The notes beneath the pieces are model-generated. The model searched no databases, was not told where the DNA came from, and saw only the letters and a list, made by a program, of their open reading frames with translations. A DNA stretch of 64,000 nt from CBDFKS01 sp965248905 (lineage in GTDB: Bacteria > Chloroflexota > Dehalococcoidia > Lucifugimonadales > JAGWBF01). The stretch covers positions 248,001 to 312,000 of the forward strand of contig CBDFKS010000006.1 in NCBI GenBank assembly GCA_965248905.1, written 5' to 3'. Positions within the stretch are counted from its first letter, which is position 1, and each line of letters starts with the position of its first letter. Shown one piece after another: positions 20,381 to 29,103 of this stretch. The position numbers were made by a program, and so were the translations under genes.

Positions 20381-21157
20381 GTGAAGGTCAGGGTGCTCGG
20401 GGTCCATAACCTTGAGTCACAGAGTACAAGACATACCTGTTTCCTGGTGGATGGAGTGCTGGCCATCGACGCGGGTAGCCTTACGCGATCCCTCAGCTCG
20501 AAGGAGCAGAAGAATATCCAGGCCGTGTTGCTGACCCACCGTCACTTCGACCATGTGCGTGACCTGCCGAGTCTGGGTCTTGCTACCATGGACAGTGACG
20601 GCAGCATATCTCTGTACTCCCTTACAGAGACCCTCGACGCCATATCCTCTCGATTGATGGATGGCTTGCTCTACCCCGACTTTACCAAGCGGCCGACTCC
20701 AGATGCACCCAAGTTCAAGCTTAGTCCGGTTACTCCAGGGAACACACTTTCCATCAACGGATATACCGTAAGGCCGCTGGCCGTTCCCCATGGTGCGCCC
20801 ACTGTGGGATACATTGTCCATGAGCCTGGGGCTGGGAGCTTCGCCTACTGTGGCGACTGCGGCGGGGGTCTATTGCCCTTCTTCCAGGATGATCTTAAGC
20901 CGGACCCTCTCTTTGTGGAGGTGACCTATCCAGGACAGATGGAGGAGAGGGCGAAGCTGAGCGGCCATCTGACTCCCATTCTGCTTCGAAGGGAGATAGA
21001 AGAGGCGCTGAGCCAGCAGCTAGTTGTACCGAGGATCATGGTAGTCCACAGAGATCCGGATCATGAAGAGCAGATTGCTGAAGAGTTGGCAGCCGTGGCT
21101 TCTGAGCTGGGGGTAGAGATCGCCCTAGCGCGGGAAGGTATGCGTGTAGAGGTTTAG
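20381..21157 (+). CDS. Metallo-beta-lactamase-fold hydrolase (class II cyclic nucleotide phosphodiesterase-like)
   Basis: 258 residues from GTG 20381, with GAGGAG 10 bases upstream. The metal site motif HRHFDH is near residue 51, followed by a later His (VPHGAPTVGYIVH), CGDCGG and a late His (HRDPDH). The start MKVRVLGVHN with HTCFLVDGVLAIDAG and the spacing resemble class II cAMP phosphodiesterases, but general MBL hydrolases look similar. The gene heads a rightward group with the Mut7-C and deacetylase genes. Confidence 0.8.
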   Translation: MKVRVLGVHNLESQSTRHTCFLVDGVLAIDAGSLTRSLSSKEQKNIQAVLLTHRHFDHVRDLPSLGLATMDSDGSISLYSLTETLDAISSRLMDGLLYPDFTKRPTPDAPKFKLSPVTPGNTLSINGYTVRPLAVPHGAPTVGYIVHEPGAGSFAYCGDCGGGLLPFFQDDLKPDPLFVEVTYPGQMEERAKLSGHLTPILLRREIEEALSQQLVVPRIMVVHRDPDHEEQIAEELAAVASELGVEIALAREGMRVEV

Positions 21158-21185
21158 TATTCACATTGGTTGTGGCCGGCCGGAA

Positions 21186-21725
21186 ATGATGTTATCCGAA
21201 TCACAAGTAATGGGATACCGGGCTACGGAAGAACCCCGGTTTCTAGTTGACGTAAATGTGGGCCGGCTTGCGAAATGGCTTCGAGTGCTGGGTTACGATA
21301 CCTTGTTCCCGGCCCATGAAGAAGATAACGAGCTTATCCGCATCGGCCTTCGAGACAGTAGAATTATTCTCACCCGCGACAGCGGATTCATGCAGCGGTG
21401 GGTGGTCACCACCGGTCGTTTAAAGGTACTCTTGATCCGGGACGATGATCTGAGGAGCCAGTTTCGTCAGGTCGTCCAATATTTCAACCTCAGCAATCGC
21501 AACGGGTTCTCGCGGTGCATCCGCTGCAACGAGCTTTTGATAGACTTTTCAAGAGAGCTAGCCAAGGAGCAGGTCCCTCCCTACGTTTACCGTACCCAAC
21601 AAGAGTTCATGCGCTACCCCATCTGCCAGAGGGTATACTGGAGGGGCACTCATTGGGCCAACATGGACAAGGAGCTAACGCAGCTTCAGGCCTGTCCTGA
21701 GCGTAGTCGAAGGGCCTGTTCGTAA
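21186..21725 (+). CDS. Mut7-C RNase domain protein
   Basis: 179 residues. It has the PIN-like core of the Mut7-C family: FLVDVNVGRLAKWLRVLGYDT (residues 19-39), ILTRDSGF with a conserved Asp, and a C-terminal zinc-ribbon part with CIRCNELL and RVYWRGTHW. The second cysteine pair seems reduced to one Cys (ICQRVYW), so the zinc site may be incomplete. The last residues (ACPERSRRACS) are encoded by a dispersed intergenic repeat and are probably not functional. Mut7-C proteins are predicted ribonucleases; the RNA target is unknown. The start is uncertain (ATG 21186, 21189 or 21210). Confidence 0.8.
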   Translation: MMLSESQVMGYRATEEPRFLVDVNVGRLAKWLRVLGYDTLFPAHEEDNELIRIGLRDSRIILTRDSGFMQRWVVTTGRLKVLLIRDDDLRSQFRQVVQYFNLSNRNGFSRCIRCNELLIDFSRELAKEQVPPYVYRTQQEFMRYPICQRVYWRGTHWANMDKELTQLQACPERSRRACS

Positions 21726-21762
21726 GTCGGCCCAAAGGCCTGTCCTCAGCATCGTCGAAGGA
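21690..21762. repeat. Two short repeats of the CCTGAGC...GTCGAAGG type
   Basis: GCCTGTCCTGAGCGTAGTCG with AAGG, then GCCTGTCCTCAGCATCGTCG with AAGG, in direct orientation 46 bp apart. A related string (CCTGAGCACAGCCGAAGG) occurs inside repeat copy B. The first copy encodes the tail of the Mut7-C protein. Confidence 0.6.
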
Positions 21763-21772
21763 ATGGAGAAGT

Positions 21773-22903
21773 ATGAACAGAAAAGCTGCCTTCGCTTATC
21801 ATGACGCCCTATCGCGCCACGTCCTTAGACCGGACCATCCTTTGCAGGCTGTGCGCCTGCGTTACACCTATGAGCTGCTGGAGGCGTACCACGCTTTTGA
21901 TGAATCGGGTGCTGTTCTTATAGAACCCCGGCCTGCCACGGATGAGGAAATCCAGTCCTTCCATGATCCGGAATACGTGGAGGCGGTAAAAAGCTTGAGC
22001 CTGGGGGAGAGGGGACACGATCTGGAGCGATTCAATTTCAGCATGGGTGGAGATAATCCCGTATTTGACGGTATGTATGAGGCGGCGGCTCTGAGTACCG
22101 GGGCTTCCGTCGAAATGGCCAGATTGATAGGCGATAAAGAGACTAGTGTGGCCTTCAACATATCGGGTGGGCTGCATCATGCTGCCGCCGGGAACGCCTC
22201 CGGGTTCTGCGTGTTCAACGACCCGGTTGTTGCGATAAACCAGCTCTTGGCCAAAGGGATGAAAGCGGTTTACGTGGATATTGACGCTCATCATGGAGAT
22301 GGAGTCCAGAACGCATTCTTCGACACCGACCAGGTGCTCACTATCTCGATCCACGAATCGGGCATGTTCCTGTTTCCTGGGACCGGGTCTGTGCAGGAGA
22401 TGGGAACGGGCTCCGGCAACGGCTACTCAGTGAATGTCCCTCTCTATCCCTACACCGACGACGACACGTACCTGTGGGCGTTCCGGGAGATAGTGCCGCC
22501 TTTGGTGGAAGCCTTCAATCCCGACGTGCTGGTCACTCAGTTGGGTATCGATAGCTACCACAGTGACCCCCTGGCCCACCTGCTGCTTTCTTCCGAGGGG
22601 TTCGTGGAGGCGGTGAAAGAGTTCTCTCAGATGGGTCTACCCTGGCTGGCTATGGGTGGAGGAGGATACGACCTGGGTGGAGTGGCCCGGTGCTGGGCCC
22701 TGGCTTACGGAGTGATGCTGGGAAGGGAGTGGCCTGACGCAATCCCGTCCCAATACCGAGAGAAGTACGGGTTCGAGCGCCTGCGGGATGCTGATATATC
22801 CGTCGTTGTGCCCGACGACGTGGCCAAGGATGTCAAGAGCTTCGCCGCCCAGAGCGTGGACATGGTGAAACAGCTAATCTTCCCGATTCACAAAATAAGC
22901 TGA
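21773..22903 (+). CDS. Histone deacetylase/AcuC-family deacetylase
   Basis: 376 residues from ATG 21773 (GGAG 5 bases upstream). Class I-type deacetylase residues are visible: GGLHHAAAG (paired active-site His) near 126, VYVDIDAHHGDGVQ (zinc ligands Asp and His) near 164, GTGSVQEMGTGSGNGYSVNVPL, QLGIDSYHSDPL (third zinc ligand Asp) and the C-terminal GGGGYDLGGVARCW. The start, with RPDHPLQAVRL, fits AcuC-like proteins, which in Bacillus deacetylate acetyl-CoA synthetase; the target here is not known. The last 50 residues are a variable tail. Confidence 0.88.
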   Translation: MNRKAAFAYHDALSRHVLRPDHPLQAVRLRYTYELLEAYHAFDESGAVLIEPRPATDEEIQSFHDPEYVEAVKSLSLGERGHDLERFNFSMGGDNPVFDGMYEAAALSTGASVEMARLIGDKETSVAFNISGGLHHAAAGNASGFCVFNDPVVAINQLLAKGMKAVYVDIDAHHGDGVQNAFFDTDQVLTISIHESGMFLFPGTGSVQEMGTGSGNGYSVNVPLYPYTDDDTYLWAFREIVPPLVEAFNPDVLVTQLGIDSYHSDPLAHLLLSSEGFVEAVKEFSQMGLPWLAMGGGGYDLGGVARCWALAYGVMLGREWPDAIPSQYREKYGFERLRDADISVVVPDDVAKDVKSFAAQSVDMVKQLIFPIHKIS

Positions 22904-22945
22904 TATAGATGACTTGCGCTAATGCCATGAGCCAGCGACCAAATG

Positions 22946-22980
22946 CCCTCTCCCTTGATGGGAGAGGGTTAGGGTGAGGG
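22946..22980. repeat. GC-rich hairpin repeat in a convergent gap
   Basis: CCCTCTCCC and GGGAGAGGG pair around a 5-base loop, followed by TTAGGGTGAGGG. A very similar sequence sits in the convergent gap at 52099-52158. There is no T tract, so it may be a repeat rather than a classic terminator, although both copies are placed where transcription should end. Confidence 0.55.
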
Positions 22981-23004
22981 CGAAACAGTGGATCGTCAGA
23001 GAGT

Positions 23005-23280
23005 CTATTGTCCGGACGTAACCAGAGCCTTTGCTTCATCCTCAGCGCCGTGCTTAAGGCAACTACGGTAGGCTGAATAGGCAGCATTATTCAGGGCCTT
23101 GATGAGCCACTCCTCCCTCCCTGGGTCCTCGTGGTAGCTATTCTTGAGCTGTATCAGCCGCTCCAAGCTGTCCAGGTAATAGACCTGAATGGGAGTGGGC
23201 CCCTCAGAGTCCGTTAGGTCTGGCTTTCTAATTTCTTCATTTATAACCGGTTTATTCTCTGGCTTTTTGTTTGTACTCAT
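23005..23280 (-). CDS. Small conserved-looking protein downstream of dnaK
   Basis: 91 residues from ATG 23280 with GAGGG 4 bases upstream. The N-terminal third is polar and probably disordered (NKKPENKPVINEEIRK); the rest forms helices (QVYYLDSLERLIQLKNSYH, EEWLIKALNNAAYSAYRSC). No family recognised. It lies 26 bp after dnaK on the same strand, so it may be the last gene of the hspR-grpE-dnaK operon; a helper role in heat shock is only a guess from position. Confidence 0.6.
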   Translation of the reverse strand: MSTNKKPENKPVINEEIRKPDLTDSEGPTPIQVYYLDSLERLIQLKNSYHEDPGREEWLIKALNNAAYSAYRSCLKHGAEDEAKALVTSGQ

Positions 23281-23306
23281 ACGCCCTCAGCTAATAGGAT
23301 TTCGTA

Positions 23307-25217
23307 TTAAACCTCTCGGAATTCACCTTCAACGGTATCCTCCGGTTGATCACCTTGGGGCGCCTGGCCTGGTTCTCCTTCGGTGCCGCCTGCCTGGGGA
23401 CCCGCTCCGGTCTGGCTATACACCGCCTGGCCCAATTTCTGCACCGATTCATTCAGGTCGTTCATGGCGGCCTGCATCTGGGCCACGTCGTTCTGCTGAA
23501 TGGCGGTGCGCAGAGTGGCTATCTTAGCCTCGACCTCTTCCTTGAGGTCCTGTGGTACGTTTTCAGCCTGCTCCTTCAACAGCTTTTCAGTGCTGTACAC
23601 CAGGCTGTCTGCCTGATTACGTGTCTCCGCTTCGGCGCGTTTTCTTTCATCCTCCTCGGCGTACCGTTGGGCCTCCTGTACCATAGACTCTACCTCTTCT
23701 TTAGAGAGGCCTGAACTGGTCTGAATGACTATCTTCTGCTCCTTACCCGTGCCCGTGTCCTTGGCAGATACGCTGAGGATGCCGTTGGCGTCTATGTCGA
23801 AGGTCACCTCGACCTGCGGCATACCCCTAGGTGCGGGTAGGATGCCGTCCAGGATGAACTTACCTATGGACTTGTTATCCTTGGCCATTGGCCGCTCGCC
23901 CTGCAAGACATGTATCTCCACGCTGGTCTGGCCATCGGCGGCGGTGGTGTAGGTCTCGCTCTTGGACGTAGGGATGGTAGTGTTCCTGGGAATCAGGGAC
24001 GAGAAAACGTTCCCCAAGGTCTCGAGTCCCAAGGTTAGGGATGTCACGTCTAGAAGAAGGATATCTCGCACGTCGCCCACCAACACTCCTGCTTGTATGC
24101 CTGCGCCAAGAGCTACTGCTTCATCGGGGTTAATGCTTTTGTTTGGTTCTTTGCCAAATATCTGTTTCACCTTCTCTTGCACGGCGGGCATGCGAGTCAT
24201 GCCCCCTACGAGAATCACCTCATCTATCTGCTGAGCGGTCAGACCGGCATCGTCAAGCGCTTGTTTGCACGGTCCCACGGTCTTGTCCAGTAAATCCGCC
24301 ACAAGCTGTTCCATCATTGACCGACTGAGTGTGATGACCATGTGTTTGGGTCCGCTGGCGTCGGCGGTTATGAAGGGAAGGTTGACCTCGGTCTCGAAGA
24401 CGGTGGATAGCTCGATTTTGGCTTTCTCCGCGGCATCTCGCAGTCTCTGCAGGGCCATCTGGTCTTGACCCAAGTCTATTCCTGACTCCTGTCTGAACTC
24501 TTTGATCAGCCAGTCGATGATACGGTTGTCGAAATCGTCTCCTCCCAGGAATGTGTCACCGTTTGTGGACTTGACCTCGAAAACTCCGTCCCCCATCTGC
24601 AGCAGGGATATGTCAAAGGTGCCACCGCCCAGGTCGAAAACAGCTATGGTGCTGTCAGCAGTCTGCTTCTCGAGCCCGTAGGCCAAGGAGGAAGCAGTGG
24701 GCTCGTTGATAATTCGCAGCACTTCTAGGCCCGCGATCTGACCGGCGTCCTTGGTCGCCTGGCGCTGCGCATCGTTGAAGTACGCAGGCACGGTAATGAC
24801 GGCTTGCGAGATTTTCTCTCCCAGTTTGGCTTCGGCGTCCTGCTTGATCTTCTGAAGTACCAAGGCTGCAACCTGAGGAGGAGCGTAGGTCTTGGCTCCC
24901 ATTTGCACGTGGGCATCCCCGTTGGCCGCCTTTACGATTTGATAAGGCAGCACTTTCTGCGCTCTCCCGATTTCTTGGTCGTCGAATTTGCGGCCCATGA
25001 GTCTCTTTACAGAGAAGATAGTGTTCTGCGGGTTCGTAACGGCCTGGCGCTTGGCCATCTGACCTACGTATATCTCACCAGACTTGGGGTTGGAAGCCAC
25101 CACGGACGGAGTAATCCTGCCGCCCTCGGCATTCTCCAGCACCACCGGCTCACCGGCTTCGATGACCGCAGTACACGAGTTGGTGGTGCCTAGATCAATT
25201 CCTATCACTTTAGCCAT
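23307..25217 (-). CDS. dnaK: Chaperone DnaK (Hsp70)
   Basis: 636 residues from ATG 25217 ([15 protein letters not shown]), preceded by GGAG; this start fits better than 25247. The ATPase domain has the phosphate loops [10 protein letters not shown] and [12 protein letters not shown] and the motif [13 protein letters not shown]; the substrate-binding domain starts after the linker [13 protein letters not shown]. The C-terminus is a Gly/Gln-rich tail ending [11 protein letters not shown], close to the EEVD-like end of bacterial DnaK. It directly follows grpE. No dnaJ is adjacent in this window. Confidence 0.98.
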   Translation of the reverse strand: MAKVIGIDLGTTNSCTAVIEAGEPVVLENAEGGRITPSVVASNPKSGEIYVGQMAKRQAVTNPQNTIFSVKRLMGRKFDDQEIGRAQKVLPYQIVKAANGDAHVQMGAKTYAPPQVAALVLQKIKQDAEAKLGEKISQAVITVPAYFNDAQRQATKDAGQIAGLEVLRIINEPTASSLAYGLEKQTADSTIAVFDLGGGTFDISLLQMGDGVFEVKSTNGDTFLGGDDFDNRIIDWLIKEFRQESGIDLGQDQMALQRLRDAAEKAKIELSTVFETEVNLPFITADASGPKHMVITLSRSMMEQLVADLLDKTVGPCKQALDDAGLTAQQIDEVILVGGMTRMPAVQEKVKQIFGKEPNKSINPDEAVALGAGIQAGVLVGDVRDILLLDVTSLTLGLETLGNVFSSLIPRNTTIPTSKSETYTTAADGQTSVEIHVLQGERPMAKDNKSIGKFILDGILPAPRGMPQVEVTFDIDANGILSVSAKDTGTGKEQKIVIQTSSGLSKEEVESMVQEAQRYAEEDERKRAEAETRNQADSLVYSTEKLLKEQAENVPQDLKEEVEAKIATLRTAIQQNDVAQMQAAMNDLNESVQKLGQAVYSQTGAGPQAGGTEGEPGQAPQGDQPEDTVEGEFREV

Positions 25218-25218
25218 A

Positions 25219-25836
25219 TTAGGTCTCCTTTTCCGTTCCAGGGCCATTTTCTTCTTGAATGTCGGCCGGCCTTTTGGCTAGCATCACGAGTGCTGGGCGA
25301 ATCACTCTACCATGTAGCTTGTATCCCTCTCGGACTACGCCGATTATCTGCCCTTCCTGGTGCTCGGTGCTCTCTTGATATGCCATTGCTTCATGCTCGA
25401 GGGGGTCGAACTCCTTGCCTTCAACCTCGATCTTGGTTACGGTCTCGGATTCCAGAAGAGACGACAGCTTTCGCTGCACCAGCTTTATCCCTTCCAGCCA
25501 GGACGCTTCGGCGTCTGATTTAGATGCATGGTCAATGGCAAGGCCGAAGTCGTCCAGCGCGGGTAGGAGCTTGAGGATCAGCCTCGAACTGGCGTACCTC
25601 TCGATCTCTCCGCGCTCTTCCTCGGTGCGGCGTTTATAATTGATGAAGTCCGCTTGGACTCTCTGCAAGCTGTCTCGCAACTGGTTCATCTCCCTGTTTG
25701 GGTTTTCTTCCTCAGTCTCTACTGCACTGACTTGGTCCTCCAGGTTAAGGGGCGACTGCGCTTCTGGTCCCTCATCCGGGATTCCATGTTCGTCGGAGGG
25801 CCGAGGCCCATTTTTATTCTGTTCTTCCATCAACAT
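25219..25836 (-). CDS. grpE: Nucleotide exchange factor GrpE
   Basis: 205 residues. An acidic, disordered N-terminus (about 55 residues) is followed by a long coiled-coil helix ([20 protein letters not shown]), then the conserved [14 protein letters not shown] and the beta domain with FDPLEHEAM and [19 protein letters not shown]. It releases ADP from DnaK. It starts 23 bp inside the end of hspR and ends 1 bp before the dnaK start codon, so the three genes form one tightly coupled operon. Confidence 0.95.
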   Translation of the reverse strand: MLMEEQNKNGPRPSDEHGIPDEGPEAQSPLNLEDQVSAVETEEENPNREMNQLRDSLQRVQADFINYKRRTEEERGEIERYASSRLILKLLPALDDFGLAIDHASKSDAEASWLEGIKLVQRKLSSLLESETVTKIEVEGKEFDPLEHEAMAYQESTEHQEGQIIGVVREGYKLHGRVIRPALVMLAKRPADIQEENGPGTEKET

Positions 25837-26353
25837 TCTTCTCTACAGGCTCTTGGTCTTGTAAAGGCAAGTTAAGTCTCTGAAAGAGTCGAGATATCTC
25901 TTGTTCGATTACGCTGAAAAATTGCTCTGCCTCTTTAGCCTTGCTAAGGTTTCGGCGCATATCGAAGAGGTGGTTTACCAGGTTCAGCGTGAATTCCACA
26001 CCCGCTAGATTCAGCCCCAGATTTGACTCCAGGTGCCGGATCAGACGAAGCTTCTCTATATCCTCTTCCGAGTAGAGCCTTAGCATACCAATAGTCCGAG
26101 AGGGCGTTACAAGGCCAAGGCGCTCATATTTTCTCAGGGTTTGAGGATGCATGGCCAGCAGTCTGGCGGCCACGCTGATGATGTAGACCCCTTTGAGCTC
26201 TCCGACCTCATATGACGAATCGGCTTCAGCGGGCCTCGATTCTCGCTCCTCTCTACGGGCCAATGGGAGATCGCCCTTTCGGATACGTATCCGTAAGGGG
26301 TTGACCTGTCGTACCCTTTGATTTTTGGTTCCAGATTCACCCTGACTTGACAT
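25814..26353 (-). CDS. hspR: MerR-type heat-shock repressor HspR
   Basis: 179 residues from ATG 26353, with GGAG 7 bases upstream. Residues 50 to about 120 form a MerR winged-helix domain: [44 protein letters not shown], followed by [20 protein letters not shown], the HspR-type continuation. The C-terminal part is helical and charged. HspR represses dnaK operons through inverted repeats called HAIR, with DnaK as co-repressor in Streptomyces and Mycobacterium. The operon position and the operator found upstream support this role. The basic 50-residue N-terminal extension is longer than usual. Confidence 0.9.
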   Translation of the reverse strand: MSSQGESGTKNQRVRQVNPLRIRIRKGDLPLARREERESRPAEADSSYEVGELKGVYIISVAARLLAMHPQTLRKYERLGLVTPSRTIGMLRLYSEEDIEKLRLIRHLESNLGLNLAGVEFTLNLVNHLFDMRRNLSKAKEAEQFFSVIEQEISRLFQRLNLPLQDQEPVEKNVDGRTE

Positions 26354-26379
26354 GTAGGACTCCGATTAAGCTTGTCTGT

Positions 26380-26418
26380 ATACTAACACTTGACACAAGT
26401 CGTGTCAAGCCATATAAT
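26380..26418. promoter_or_regulatory. Divergent promoters with a HAIR-like HspR operator
   Basis: A perfect inverted repeat, arms CTTGACAC and GTGTCAAG with a 5-bp spacer (26389-26409), resembles the HAIR operator (CTTGAGT-N7-ACTCAAG). Each arm also supplies a -35 hexamer. Rightward: TTGACA 26390-26395, 17 bp, TATAAT 26413-26418, a full consensus promoter for the zinc-ribbon gene at 26467. Leftward: TTGACA 26408-26403, 17 bp, TAGTAT 26385-26380, for hspR-grpE-dnaK. A repressor bound here would block both. Confidence 0.8.
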
Positions 26419-26466
26419 CTAGTTAAGCTAAATAAAGGGAGGCTCTTTACAAGAGTAGATGATATC

Positions 26467-26637
26467 ATGGTTTTCTTAAAAGGGTGTGCCAAGTGCGGTG
26501 GAGATGTCCTTCTGGACAGCGATATGTACGGGAAGTACATCAAGTGTCTTCAGTGTGGCTTCCTGAAGGACGTTGTAGACAATGATAAGCAGATCGCCGC
26601 TGAAATAGAGGCTGGCAAGCAAGCGGAAGCAGCGTAG
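26467..26637 (+). CDS. 56-residue zinc-ribbon protein
   Basis: Starts MVFLKGCAKCGGDVLLD and has a second pair CLQCG 22 residues after the first CAKCGG, so a single zinc ribbon is likely; the C-terminal 20 residues are an Ala/Glu/Lys helix. It is read from the rightward arm of the HspR-controlled promoter pair and is followed by a terminator, so it forms its own short transcript. The ribosome-binding site is unclear: GGGAGG lies 24 bases upstream of the ATG. A start further upstream in the same frame lacks a normal start codon at the right distance. Function unknown; heat induction is inferred from the promoter only. Confidence 0.65.
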   Translation: MVFLKGCAKCGGDVLLDSDMYGKYIKCLQCGFLKDVVDNDKQIAAEIEAGKQAEAA

Positions 26638-26751
26638 AGGTAGAGTACCGCCCTGAGCTTAATGTAAACTGGGGTGTGCAGGATGGGTTCGGATAGCATG
26701 GTTGTAAACATCCCGCAGTGAGACGGGTTTCCGTCCAGGTTATCATTCGAG

Positions 26752-26784
26752 AATGGCGCGGCGTGAGAGTCGCGCCATTTAATA
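26752..26784 (+). terminator. Terminator of the zinc-ribbon transcript
   Basis: Perfect stem AATGGCGCG / CGCGCCATT (26752-26760 and 26771-26779) with a 10-base loop, followed by TAATATTTG. The remaining gap to the ABC exporter (about 225 bp) shows no recognised feature. Confidence 0.6.
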
Positions 26785-27009
26785 TTTGGGAACGCAAGAT
26801 ATGCTATTGGATACTGGCTCAGTGATCCGAAAATACTGGACTCCCAGTCGAAGTTCCTCACGATCTTGCCGCAAGCGAGGCTGGTCAAAAACATTGAAGG
26901 GGTTTTCTGGAGTTGACGGATGTGGCATCATGTTCGGGAGTCAGCCAGACCTGGATCATTTAAATTGGGCGTTTAAGATAGTTCAATAGTAGGGTCTCAA
27001 CGAGAAAGA

Positions 27010-28980
27010 TTGCGTCAAATGTTCAGAAGATTATTCAGACTTCCGTTCAGAAGAAAAACGCCTGCGTCTACCGCCCCTAACGTGAGCAATCGTCGCCTGA
27101 CCCCTCGCATTATCCGGTTGTTCCGGCCCTACTGGCCCACGGTAAGCGTCGTCGGACTCCTGATTCTGGTCACGGCCAGTCTTGGGGTCATCAATCCGGT
27201 GCTTATCAAGGTTGTGTTCGACTCCGCTCTGTTCCCTTCCGACGGTGGCCCCGACCTGAATCTCTTATGGGTGATCGTCGGGTCTATGACCGTTATAGCC
27301 ATCGCCACAGGTGGCTTGGGAATTGTGCAGACCTACATGACCAACAAGGTGGGCCAGAGCGTGATGCGCGATCTGCGCGACACCCTCTACAGGCACTTGC
27401 AGGGCATGTCGCTGGGCTTCTTCACTGGGACCCGTACCGGAGAGATACAATCAAGGGTCTCCAACGACGTCGTTGGGGTTCAGACGGTGGTGACCAGCAC
27501 AATCTCCGACACGTTATCCAACACCGTGATCCTTCTAAGCACCTTGGTTGCGATGTTGATCCTGTCCTGGCAGCTTACGTTGGTCGCCATTGGTACCGTG
27601 CCGGTGTTCTTTATTCTGACCAGGATAGTAGGTGCACGACGCCGAGCTGTGACCTCCCAGGCACAGCAGTCAACGGCGGAGATGACAGCGATCACTCAAG
27701 AGACCCTTTCGGTGTCAGGGATAATGCTGGCCAAGCTGTTCGGCAGGCAAAGTCAGGAAATGGGCCATTTCCACCAGCACAATCAACAGCTATCTGAGCT
27801 AGTAGTACGTCAACAGATGATCGGCCACTCCTTTTTCGCGGTGGTGATGACCTTCATGTCCATTTCGCCGGCATTCATCTACCTCCTAGCCGGCTATCTG
27901 ATCGAGGGAGGCGGACCGGGTGGCATCTCCGCAGGAACAGTGATAGCCTTTACGACCCTGCAAAGCAGCCTGTACTTTCCCATTGGACGGCTTTTGGAGG
28001 TATCGGTGGAGCTGCAGTCATCCATGGCGCTGTTCGAGCGTATCTTCGGCTATCTAGACCTCAAGCAGGAGATCGTTGAGTCTCCCGACGCCCTCAAGCT
28101 TGACCCTCAACAGGCTTCAGGCGCGGTTAAATTTGAATCGGTCCGAGTGAATTACGGATTAACCGGACCGGAGAGACTCAAAGGGGAACTTATCGAGGAT
28201 TCAGAGCAACGGTGGGCCCTGGATGGAGTCGACTTGGCAATCCGGCCAGGTCAGCTTACTGCCTTGGTCGGTCCCAGCGGTGCGGGAAAGACTACAATCG
28301 CTTATCTGATCCCCCGGCTTTACGACGCAACCGAAGGCATGGTAAGCATTGATGGAATAGACGTTCGCAGGCTCAGCCTTTCGTCATTGTCCGAGCTCGT
28401 CGGGTTCGTGACCCAGGACAGCTACCTGTTTCACGCCAGCCTACGGGACAATCTCTTATACGGAAAGCCGGATGCCACACAGGAGGAGATCGAAGCCGCC
28501 GCCAAGGCCGCTTACATTCACGAGCGGATCGTGGAGTTTCCAGAGGGCTACGAAACGATAGTTGGTGAGCGTGGCTACCGGCTATCGGGTGGAGAGAGGC
28601 AACGTCTGGCGATCGCCCGGGTTATATTGCACCAGCCTAAAGTGTTAATCCTCGATGAGGCGACTTCCGCGCTGGACACAGCGAGTGAGCGCTACGTCCA
28701 GTCCGCATTGGAGCCGCTAATGAAGGGTCGCACTACCGTCGCGATCGCCCATCGGCTCTCAACTATTATGGCGGCCGATGTGATCTACGCGGTCGATCGG
28801 GGCAAGATCGTGGAAAATGGCACCCATGACGAGCTGCTGTCGCAGGATGGTCTTTACGCACAGCTCTACAACGAGCAGTTCGATGGCGGAAGGGTGGAAT
28901 GCCGCTGCGAGGACGGTATGGTTCTCAGTAACGGCAAGGTGGTCTATACTGAGGAGGGAGCCCTGGCGTCAGCCCGGTGA
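27010..28980 (+). CDS. ABC exporter, membrane and ATPase domains fused
   Basis: 656 residues. The first 30 residues are basic, then residues 40 to about 350 carry the six membrane helices of a type I exporter (MsbA/MdlB/BmrA-like). The nucleotide-binding domain has Walker A GPSGAGKTT near 425, the Q-loop FVTQDSYL, the signature LSGGERQRLAIARV near 525, Walker B VLILDEATSALD and the switch His in AIAHRLSTI. Half-transporters of this type dimerise to export lipids, drugs or peptides; the cargo is unknown. The start is uncertain: TTG 27010 or ATG 27019. The last 25 residues are an unusual Cys-containing tail (ECRCEDGMVLSNGKVVY). Confidence 0.9.
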   Translation: MRQMFRRLFRLPFRRKTPASTAPNVSNRRLTPRIIRLFRPYWPTVSVVGLLILVTASLGVINPVLIKVVFDSALFPSDGGPDLNLLWVIVGSMTVIAIATGGLGIVQTYMTNKVGQSVMRDLRDTLYRHLQGMSLGFFTGTRTGEIQSRVSNDVVGVQTVVTSTISDTLSNTVILLSTLVAMLILSWQLTLVAIGTVPVFFILTRIVGARRRAVTSQAQQSTAEMTAITQETLSVSGIMLAKLFGRQSQEMGHFHQHNQQLSELVVRQQMIGHSFFAVVMTFMSISPAFIYLLAGYLIEGGGPGGISAGTVIAFTTLQSSLYFPIGRLLEVSVELQSSMALFERIFGYLDLKQEIVESPDALKLDPQQASGAVKFESVRVNYGLTGPERLKGELIEDSEQRWALDGVDLAIRPGQLTALVGPSGAGKTTIAYLIPRLYDATEGMVSIDGIDVRRLSLSSLSELVGFVTQDSYLFHASLRDNLLYGKPDATQEEIEAAAKAAYIHERIVEFPEGYETIVGERGYRLSGGERQRLAIARVILHQPKVLILDEATSALDTASERYVQSALEPLMKGRTTVAIAHRLSTIMAADVIYAVDRGKIVENGTHDELLSQDGLYAQLYNEQFDGGRVECRCEDGMVLSNGKVVYTEEGALASAR

Positions 28981-29103
28981 GGACCCCGTCCCGTAGACGT
29001 TGGGCTAGCATTCAGTCGACATTAAAATCGATGCATCGTTTCACCCCCACTCTAACTCTCCCCCATCGAGGGGGAGAGAACAAGTCCCTTCCCCCATCGA
29101 GGG

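Noticed and set aside
21690..21762. Two direct repeats as a CRISPR start
   Set aside because: Only two copies, unequal, and one is partly coding; no spacers of regular length.
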